Part shown: one piece after another, positions 58,253 to 64,000 of the stretch | Layout: every line of letters starts with the position of its first letter | Position numbering within the stretch: the stretch's first letter is position 1 | Assembly: GCA_002368605.1 (NCBI GenBank) | Contig: DFEB01000078.1 | Location: 27,261 to 91,260, forward strand | Source: Treponema sp. UBA3813 | GTDB taxonomy: Bacteria > Spirochaetota > Spirochaetia > Treponematales > Treponemataceae | Reading direction: 5' to 3' | DNA: 64,000 bases | Position numbers and translations under genes: made by a program | Notes under the pieces: model-generated | Seen by the model: only the letters and a program-made list of their open reading frames with translations | The model's database searches: none | What the model was told of the DNA's origin: nothing

Positions 58253-59578
58253 ATGAAGAAATCTGCTCTTATTATCGGAATAATCTCGTTTTTTCAGGCC
58301 TTTGTTTTTTCTCAGACGAAACTGACTTATTCAGGCGACTCCAGCTATAAAATGGTGGAGAGAACCAATCTGCGCCGCTATGTGAACGGAAAATATTCTG
58401 GCCTTACCAGCCGTGAAGTACGTTCTTTTATCAGCCGAAGCGATGCGCCTGACGGAATCCGCTCTTCAAAATCAGACCGCTGGTATGACGGCAATTTCTT
58501 TGTCGTGGAAGAGACGCTCCGCAATTCCCAGTCAACGATGGCCGGCATTCATGATGCAATTCCTTCTGTTTTTAAAATCTCTGCTGACGGAAAAATGACC
58601 ATGATTTCCGATAACGGCTATCCCACATTCCGAAGTTTTCCTTCTTACACCACCGAGCAGCTAAAATCGGGCGATTCATGGAAAGGGGAGGGAGAGAGGG
58701 CTGTTGACCCTATGAACAAAGGCATTTTCACCCGGATTCCGATTTTGGTTCGCTACACTTTTGAGGGAGCGGAAGTCTACAAGGGCGAGAATGTATATAG
58801 AATAAAAGCGATTTGGCAGACGAATTACGGGTTTTCAAATTTTGACCGCGACCCAAAGGGCGATGACTCTCTCAGGCAGGCAAGAGGCGGCCACAAAGCG
58901 GACATAATCGTGCGGCAGAGCACAGGCGAGGCGATTCTTATCAGCGACAATGTTGATGAGACTTTCACCTACACCGACGGAACGCAAGTAAATCTCAAAG
59001 GAACGATTACCATGTTCACCGAATATCCGCCTGCAATCGACCGCGACAAGCTGATTTTTGCCCTCAACCGAATCGCAAAAGCCGATGACAAGCCGAAAGC
59101 AGGAAAAGGCACGACAGGCACAAGTGGCACAGGCGGAAAATCTTCCCTCTCGGAAAAAATCGCCTCTTCAAAAGGCAGCGGCACAAGCCCTGACGGAAAT
59201 TCTAAAAACAATATGGTCTTTGAGGAAACTCCTGCCGGAATCCGACTTTCCGTGCGTGACATAAAATTCAAGGCGGACAGCGATGAAGTTCTCGCCACGG
59301 AAAAATCCCGCCTTGATGAAATAGCAGAAGTCTTAAAACTGGCGCCAAATTCCCAGTTCTTGATTGAAGGACATACGGCGGCCGTGGGAAAACCCCAGGG
59401 GGAGCAGGCACTTTCTGTTCAGCGCGCCCGCCGAATCGCCGCGGAATTGTCAAATCGGGGAATCGCCGCCGACCGCTTTATTTGCAAAGGACTGGGCGGC
59501 ACAAAACCCGTCGCAAGCAACTCCACTGACGAAGGCCGCGCCCAGAACCGTCGCGTAGAAATCACGATTCTGGAGTGA
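58253..59578 (+). CDS. OmpA-family outer-membrane/peptidoglycan-binding protein
   Basis: A 441-residue exported protein (signal peptide MKKSALIIGIISFFQAFVFS). The N-terminal ~280 residues are an unrecognised beta-rich domain. A Gly/Ser/Thr/Lys linker (residues ~285-325) leads to a C-terminal OmpA-like peptidoglycan-binding domain: DIKFKADSDEVLATEKSRLD, FLIEGHTAAVGKPQGEQALS and DEGRAQNRRVEITI with the diaminopimelate-binding Asp/Arg pattern. No ribosome site; GATAAT stands six bases before the ATG. It converges on prmC with one base between stops. Confidence 0.9.
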   Translation: MKKSALIIGIISFFQAFVFSQTKLTYSGDSSYKMVERTNLRRYVNGKYSGLTSREVRSFISRSDAPDGIRSSKSDRWYDGNFFVVEETLRNSQSTMAGIHDAIPSVFKISADGKMTMISDNGYPTFRSFPSYTTEQLKSGDSWKGEGERAVDPMNKGIFTRIPILVRYTFEGAEVYKGENVYRIKAIWQTNYGFSNFDRDPKGDDSLRQARGGHKADIIVRQSTGEAILISDNVDETFTYTDGTQVNLKGTITMFTEYPPAIDRDKLIFALNRIAKADDKPKAGKGTTGTSGTGGKSSLSEKIASSKGSGTSPDGNSKNNMVFEETPAGIRLSVRDIKFKADSDEVLATEKSRLDEIAEVLKLAPNSQFLIEGHTAAVGKPQGEQALSVQRARRIAAELSNRGIAADRFICKGLGGTKPVASNSTDEGRAQNRRVEITILE

Positions 59579-59579
59579 T

Positions 59580-60518
59580 TTACTTTACTCCCACGACATC
59601 GCGCATCATCTCGTTCATGTCGTATTCGATTCTCACATTGCGGAAACCAGCCTGCCTAAAAAGTTCCGCCGTTTCCTGGGCATTGTATTCGCCGGTTTCC
59701 ATAATCAGCACTCCGTTTCGGTTCAAATGCTCATAGCACTGGGGAAGAAGCCGCCTGATTAAAGAAAGGCCGTCCTCTGTGCGGGCATATTCGCCGTTTT
59801 CTGTCACATCGCCGTCCAAGGCAAGAAGCGGCTCGCTCCGTCCGTCCTTCAAAAGCTCCAGACTTTCAGAATGAGGCACATAAGGCGGATTGGTGACGAT
59901 TAAATCAAAAGTATGGGGAATATTCTCAAAAAGATTTGACTGGACGAATGCACAATTCATAATGCTTAATTCATAATGTGGCACAGGACATTGGTCGCTT
60001 GGCTCCCCCGTCCCTAAAAGTCTCTGCGCGTTTTTCTTCGCAACTTCCAGAGCTTTTTCGCTGATGTCAACGAATGTCATTTTTAATTCTGCATTCTGCA
60101 TTCTCAATTCAGCATTGATAGAAATCCCAACGCAGCCGCTTCCAGTGCACATATCGCAGACAGTGGGAATCGAGGCCGGATTTGCCCGGAATTTATCTTC
60201 CAATGCGTCCAAGGCCAGCTCCACCAAAAGCTCGGTGTCAGGTTTTGGAATCAAAACATCCGGCGTGACTAAAAAATCCAAGGCGAAAAATTCTTTGTGA
60301 CCGGTGATGTAGGCGACAGGAAGGCCGGTCTTTCGCTTTTCAATAGCGGCGAGAAAATCAGCTTCCTGACCGCCAGACAATTCAAAATCCCGGTTTAAAA
60401 GCAAATGAGTTTTATCAAAGCCTGTGATGTGCTGCAGCAAAACCGCCGTATCAAGCTCTGGCGTTGGAGAATCGGGAAGATTTATCTTTCCATAAAGTTT
60501 TGCTTCTTGAATGGTCAT
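59580..60518 (-). CDS. prmC: Release factor glutamine methyltransferase with repeat insertions
   Basis: A 312-residue SAM enzyme that methylates the GGQ glutamine of release factors. Motifs are CDMCTGSGCVGISI (SAM loop) and VTNPPYVPHSE (catalytic NPPY). Two stretches are unlike the family: NAELRMQNAELKM after the SAM loop and GEPSDQCPVPHYELSIMNCA later. Both are encoded by GCATTATGAATT/GCAGAATGC repeat words found also between genes. The frame is kept and the core is intact, so the enzyme is probably active. It lies downstream of prfA, its substrate, with a Fic fragment between. Confidence 0.9.
   Translation of the reverse strand: MTIQEAKLYGKINLPDSPTPELDTAVLLQHITGFDKTHLLLNRDFELSGGQEADFLAAIEKRKTGLPVAYITGHKEFFALDFLVTPDVLIPKPDTELLVELALDALEDKFRANPASIPTVCDMCTGSGCVGISINAELRMQNAELKMTFVDISEKALEVAKKNAQRLLGTGEPSDQCPVPHYELSIMNCAFVQSNLFENIPHTFDLIVTNPPYVPHSESLELLKDGRSEPLLALDGDVTENGEYARTEDGLSLIRRLLPQCYEHLNRNGVLIMETGEYNAQETAELFRQAGFRNVRIEYDMNEMMRDVVGVK
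59947..60117. repeat. Dispersed GCATAATT-type repeats inside prmC
   Basis: Within prmC, GCACAATTCATAATGCTTAA with TTCATAATGTGG (59947-59976) and TAATTCTGCATTCTGCATTC with TCAATTCAGCATT (60083-60117) repeat the same words seen between zur and znuA. Both copies maintain the reading frame. Confidence 0.65.
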
Positions 60519-60521
60519 AAA

Positions 60522-61226
60522 TTACAACTCCGTTCCCCGCCGCAAAATTGCCAGATAATCCGTGTAGGAATAGAGACTTGCCTTTCCCCGCTTTGCCGAC
60601 GGCTCAAGAATCATCTGCAAGAAAAAGAAAATCCACTGCTCGTAATTTCCGCTGCGACGCACTTCACTCAGCCGGTCGTAGTATTCCACTCGGTTTATTT
60701 TGAGAAAGCATGAAATGTATAAAATCGGCTTTGAGATGATTTTCTTCTGCAGCAAAAAAAGCGTTATGAGAAGCCTGCCGATTCTGCCGTTTCCGTCCAA
60801 AAATGGATGAATGGTCTCAAACTGATAGTGAATAAGTGCCGCCTGAATCAAAGGATCGAGCCGGTCATCTGAATTCATAAACTGCTCCAGCTGATTGAGG
60901 GCGATTTTCATGTCGTCAACGCTGGGCGGAATATAGCGGGCATTTTTGAGACTGCTTCCCTGACCGCCGATCCAGTTCTGGCTTGTGCGGAATTCGCCGG
61001 GCGTTTTGTCACTACCGCGCACGCCTTTTATCAAAACCGCATGAGTTTCTTTTAAAAGCCTCATGCAAAGAGGCAGCTTTTCCAAGCGGTCAATGGCAAA
61101 ATCAGTTGCGCCGATGTAATTGATGACTTCGCCTACATCGATATTTGCGTTTTCTTCGTTTTCGGGGTCAAGGACATCATCAAGGTAAGCGACTTTTCGG
61201 TTCGCCTCGATAAGAAGAGCCAGCAT
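60522..61226 (-). CDS. Fic-family protein, short form
   Basis: A 234-residue Fic-domain protein. The catalytic motif HPFLDGNGRIGR (residues ~138-150) and the preceding LIQAALIHYQFETI are intact, so AMP transfer is possible. Typical stand-alone Fic proteins have ~370 residues. Here the N-terminus begins inside the usual Fic_N region (the position of the inhibitory S/T-x3-E-G motif reads ALLIEAN) and no C-terminal winged helix follows. The usual auto-inhibition motif is therefore missing or altered. It sits between prfA and prmC, which are normally adjacent, and may be a transferred or decayed gene. Confidence 0.82.
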   Translation of the reverse strand: MLALLIEANRKVAYLDDVLDPENEENANIDVGEVINYIGATDFAIDRLEKLPLCMRLLKETHAVLIKGVRGSDKTPGEFRTSQNWIGGQGSSLKNARYIPPSVDDMKIALNQLEQFMNSDDRLDPLIQAALIHYQFETIHPFLDGNGRIGRLLITLFLLQKKIISKPILYISCFLKINRVEYYDRLSEVRRSGNYEQWIFFFLQMILEPSAKRGKASLYSYTDYLAILRRGTEL

Positions 61227-61281
61227 TTCTTGAAAATTCTACAGTGATTTTAACAAAGTATTTTCACAAATTCAAGGTTTC

Positions 61282-61318
61282 TTGAAAATTCTTCCTCTAA
61301 AACAAGGGAGAATTTTCA
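61282..61318 (-). terminator. Weak terminator after prfA
   Basis: A 12-bp near-perfect inverted repeat GAAAATTCTCCC/GGAAGAATTTTC lies 25 bases past the prfA stop, with only a short T tract. A direct repeat TTTCTTGAAAATTCT occurs here (61278) and again at the Fic start (61226). Confidence 0.45.
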
Positions 61319-61343
61319 ACTTTTTCCGCATCCATGCAGCGTA

Positions 61344-62420
61344 TTAACTGTCCAGAGCCTTGAACTCTTCCTCTTTGGCGTAGACATTGAGGGCGTCAAG
61401 CATTTCGTCCATGTTGCCCATCATAAAGCTGGGCAAGTTGTGGAGGGTAAGGTTGATTCGGTGGTCTGTTACGCGATCCTGAGGATAGTTATAAGTGCGG
61501 ATTTTCTCCGAGCGGTCGCCGTTTCCGACCATGCTCTTTCGGGCAGAAGAACGCTCTGCGTCCAGTTTGCTCTGCTCAAAGTCAAAGAGGCGGGCGCGGA
61601 GAACTTCCCAAGCCTTTTCTTTATTCTTAATCTGAGATTTCTGATCCTGCTGGATGACGACGATTCCCGTTGGAATGTGAGTGAGCCGAACGGCTGAGTC
61701 CGTGGTATTTACACACTGACCGCCAGGACCGCCCGCACGCATTACGTCGACGCGGACATCCCCCGGATTGATTTTAATGTCGGCTTCTTCGGCTTCAGGC
61801 AGAACAGCAACGGTAACGGTAGAAGTCTGCAATCGTCCCTGGCTTTCCGTGGCAGGAACTCGCTGAACCCGGTGAACGCCAGATTCCCATCGCAAAGTTC
61901 CGTAGACGAATTTTCCTGTAATCTGAGTGACGATTTTGTTAAAGCCGCCGACTTCAGTTTCCTGAGCCTCCACATTCTCGTACTTCCAGCCCTTTCGCTC
62001 GCAGAGGTGGATATACATTTCCCACATGTCGCGCACGAAGAGTGATGCCTCATCGCCGCCCGCAGCCGAGCGAATCTCAAGGATAATGTTCTTTTCGTCA
62101 AGGGGATCCGGTGGAATCAGCTTTAGCTTAATCTGCTCTTCCAGCTGGGGAACCTTTTCTTCAAGTTCTTTAAGCTCCTCACGGGCCATTTCCTTCATTT
62201 CGGCATCGTCTTCAGCCGTAATCATCATTTTTGCGTCTTCAATGCCTTTCAGACATTTTCTGTATTCGTTTCCGACTTCAAGCACGTCTGTCAAATGACC
62301 GTGCTCTCGCATCACGTCCTTGTATTTTTTCTGGTCTTTTACCAAATCCGGGTCTTGCACCAATTCGCTCACTTCTGCAAAACGAGCGTCCAATTCTGTA
62401 AGTTTTTTCAATAAATCCAT
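61344..62420 (-). CDS. prfA: Peptide chain release factor 1
   Basis: A 358-residue release factor reading UAA and UAG. The codon-recognition tripeptide PAT is in RVPATESQGRLQTST and the catalytic GGQ loop is RAGGPGGQCVNTTDSA. The SPF motif of RF2 is absent, so this is RF1. The N-terminal helical domain is rich in Glu and Lys. It is followed on the same strand by the Fic fragment and prmC. Confidence 0.97.
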   Translation of the reverse strand: MDLLKKLTELDARFAEVSELVQDPDLVKDQKKYKDVMREHGHLTDVLEVGNEYRKCLKGIEDAKMMITAEDDAEMKEMAREELKELEEKVPQLEEQIKLKLIPPDPLDEKNIILEIRSAAGGDEASLFVRDMWEMYIHLCERKGWKYENVEAQETEVGGFNKIVTQITGKFVYGTLRWESGVHRVQRVPATESQGRLQTSTVTVAVLPEAEEADIKINPGDVRVDVMRAGGPGGQCVNTTDSAVRLTHIPTGIVVIQQDQKSQIKNKEKAWEVLRARLFDFEQSKLDAERSSARKSMVGNGDRSEKIRTYNYPQDRVTDHRINLTLHNLPSFMMGNMDEMLDALNVYAKEEEFKALDS

Positions 62421-62475
62421 AATCTATAATTTACCAAATTTCAGCATTTTATACAAATGAGACAGTTCTAGGCAG

Positions 62476-63798
62476 TTATTGTTTTTCAAAAAACATACAG
62501 TAATAAATGGGCATGTAGCATATTCCTTCTTTTACAACGACAGATGAATCGTTTGAGAATACGAAAGCTTTTTTTATTTCGTAGTCTGTATTTACCATAA
62601 AATTAGTCAAAGCACTGTGAACCGAATAATTTTTCCCAGATTTAATTCTGAATGGGATTACAGATTCTGATTCATAGTCATCTATAAGAAAATCCACTTC
62701 ACCTTTCAAGCGATCATCGTAATAGAAAAGATTAAATCCATGAGCGCGTAATTCCTGTGCTACGGCAGATTCATACACAGAGCCTAATTCAATGCTTTTT
62801 TTGTCATCCAAAATTGCCCTGATATCATTTTTATAGAGAATATTGGTCAGAATCCCGACATCGTTAAGGTAAAGTTTTAGAATCTTTTTCCCAGAATTCT
62901 CGTTAAGAGGAAAAGAAGGCTTTGATGTTGCTTGTACTTCAAGGGCCGTTCCTGAATTTAAGAGATAATCGAATTCTTTCTGATAGTCCGAAAATCGTTT
63001 TCCTTTTTTATTTTCGATTGCCTGTACAACGATACGCTTTTTTTTGTTTTTAAGATTTGAGGGAATCATTTCATAAATTCGTTTTGTTTTTAGATTTTTT
63101 TCTATGTCGAATTTAGCTGCATCCGTACAGTAAAGCTTATGAATTTCATCCTGAATTTTACGCACATCCATGACATTCATTTCACCAACGAAAGCTTTTA
63201 CGGCATCTGGGAGACCGCCCACAAGCAAATATTTCTTAAACATATCCAGCATTTTCTCATGGACTTGAGGCGAAAGCTCCTCGAATGATTGGAATTTTTT
63301 TCTGATTGAATTTATCGTGCTTTGTTGAAACGAATTCGCGATAAGGAATTCCTCAAAATCCATTGGATACATCTGGCAAATTTCAAGACCGTCTAATTGA
63401 AGTGATGAAACCTGACCAAGCGTCTTTTCAGATAAAGAAGAGCTGGCAATATATGTGAAGCGGTCGTCATTTTTTAGAAATTTGAGAAGAGCGAAAAGGT
63501 GTGGATAAACCTGAATTTCGTCAAGAAATATGAGCGTAGTTTTTTTTCCGTGCATTCGGTCTCCGGCAAGCGTACTAAGCTGAAGATAAAAATCATCAAC
63601 AGTATGAGTGTCATCAAACAGTCTGTTCCTAAGAGAGTCCTCAAGAAGATTGATTTCGATATAATTTTTGAAGAGTTTTCGACCTGTTTCTCTAATGATA
63701 AAGGTTTTCCCGATTTTTTTAGCACCGTTAATAACAAGAACTTTACCCGACCCTGATTTAAGAAATTTCTCGATGAAACCGCTTATTTTACGAAACAT
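62476..63798 (-). CDS. AAA ATPase with DUF4143 (AAA_14 family)
   Basis: A 440-residue cytoplasmic ATPase. Walker A is NGAKKIGKTFIIRET (consensus GxR/KxxGKT), Walker B TLIFLDEIQVYP, and the sensor region FTYIASSSLSEKTLG. The C-terminal ~200 residues form DUF4143 with the nuclease-like motif GEVDFLIDDYES...PFRIKSG, which resembles the D-x(n)-E-x-K-type pattern (normally EVDFV...PIEVK). These genes are very common in gut treponemes and are of unknown role. ATG 63798 has GGGAGGAA. The frame stays open upstream through phased repeats. Confidence 0.85.
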   Translation of the reverse strand: MFRKISGFIEKFLKSGSGKVLVINGAKKIGKTFIIRETGRKLFKNYIEINLLEDSLRNRLFDDTHTVDDFYLQLSTLAGDRMHGKKTTLIFLDEIQVYPHLFALLKFLKNDDRFTYIASSSLSEKTLGQVSSLQLDGLEICQMYPMDFEEFLIANSFQQSTINSIRKKFQSFEELSPQVHEKMLDMFKKYLLVGGLPDAVKAFVGEMNVMDVRKIQDEIHKLYCTDAAKFDIEKNLKTKRIYEMIPSNLKNKKKRIVVQAIENKKGKRFSDYQKEFDYLLNSGTALEVQATSKPSFPLNENSGKKILKLYLNDVGILTNILYKNDIRAILDDKKSIELGSVYESAVAQELRAHGFNLFYYDDRLKGEVDFLIDDYESESVIPFRIKSGKNYSVHSALTNFMVNTDYEIKKAFVFSNDSSVVVKEGICYMPIYYCMFFEKQ

Positions 63799-63808
63799 AA
63801 ATTCCTCC

Positions 63809-63919
63809 CACTTTTCAATAAATTTTGCTAACGAAAATATACACTTTTCAATATAAATCCGCAAGAAAAACAGACACTTTTCAATATATTTTTGACCATA
63901 AAATCCACACTTTTCAAAG
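63809..63919 (-). repeat. Four 33-bp-phased direct repeats upstream of the AAA ATPase
   Basis: CACTTTTCAATA occurs at 63809, 63842 and 63875, and CACTTTTCAA at 63908, each exactly 33 bases apart, with unrelated A+T-rich 21-base spacers. On the minus strand this reads TATTGAAAAGTG. The copy nearest the gene touches its ribosome site. The rest of the right edge (63920-64000) shows nothing recognisable. Confidence 0.8.
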
Positions 63920-64000
63920 AATTTCCCCCAAAAATCCCCTTTTTTTGCCCCCAGAAATGTCGGAATCGTACTATGAAATTTAAACCTTGGTTTGTTTTTC

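Noticed and set aside
63809-63919. CRISPR array
   Set aside because: The repeated word is only 10-12 bases with 21-base A+T-rich spacers, only four copies, and there are no cas genes.
63799-64000. Upstream extension of the AAA ATPase gene to the window edge
   Set aside because: The frame is open without stops, but the ATG at 63798 has an ideal ribosome site and matches the family start; upstream residues are repeat-derived.

Overview
The window looks like the chromosome of a saccharolytic, host-associated spirochaete, most likely a gut or rumen Treponema. The signs are loose spirochaetal lipoboxes (AMVSC, FAFFSC, FGFVSC), many short TPR lipoproteins, an LplB/LplC/LipO-type sugar ABC cassette behind an AraC-like regulator, PPi-dependent phosphofructokinase, anaerobic ribonucleotide reductase, and the order def-fmt-PASTA-Na/Pi transporter. 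The genus is inferred from gene content and protein style. No rRNA or other marker in the window fixes the species.

Layout. 0-5.5 kb: the end of a pseudo-kinase/AraC regulator, then a two-permease plus lipoprotein oligosaccharide importer with a terminator. 5.5-14 kb: TrmH-type methyltransferase, KDG kinase, GerMN-domain protein, a periplasmic unknown, prolyl-tRNA synthetase, PPi-phosphofructokinase and a KduD-type dehydrogenase. 14-23 kb: a TPR lipoprotein, then a tandem-TetR regulator with two operators, driving TolC, membrane-fusion protein, RND pump, a PII-like small protein and a cytidylate-kinase-like protein. 23-29.7 kb: hisG, hisB, Lrp, an aminotransferase, a TPR protein with a decayed Mrr-like tail, an acyltransferase and panE. 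29.8-33.8 kb: tRNA-Ala, nrdG, nrdD with an NrdR box, and a DUF3793-flavodoxin operon. 33.8-39.8 kb: aromatic amino acid lyase, a LEA-like protein, KduI, a glycine riboswitch with its symporter, an outer-membrane barrel and a divergent XRE regulator. 39.8-47.4 kb: hisD, def, fmt, PASTA protein, Na/Pi transporter, a DtxR-family regulator, a candidate small RNA and an MBL hydrolase. 47.4-53.9 kb: an operon of a giant propeller/HD-GYP receptor, a BMP-type binding protein and a flavin reductase lipoprotein. 54-57.6 kb: Zur, ZnuA, ZnuC, ZnuB and a CC-motif lipoprotein. 57.6-64 kb: a DUF2442/DUF4160 pair, OmpA-like protein, prmC, a Fic fragment, prfA and an AAA/DUF4143 ATPase preceded by 33-bp phased repeats.

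How the genes work together. KduI, KduD and KdgK form three consecutive steps of unsaturated-uronate (pectin) catabolism and could be fed by the importer at the left end. PPi-phosphofructokinase supports glycolysis. hisG, hisB and hisD belong to one biosynthetic route but sit apart. The Zur-Znu block is a complete zinc uptake unit. A DtxR-like regulator, a terminator-ended non-coding transcript and the flavodoxin operon appear linked by a shared TTAG-N6-CTAA element, which suggests an iron-sparing response.

The most unusual items are that candidate metal-responsive small RNA, the ECF-S-like/propeller/HD-GYP receptor operon, the tandem-TetR repressor with two operators in one promoter, dispersed repeats that encode lipoprotein signal peptides and PrmC insertions, and a recurring promoter layout that predicts leaderless mRNAs.
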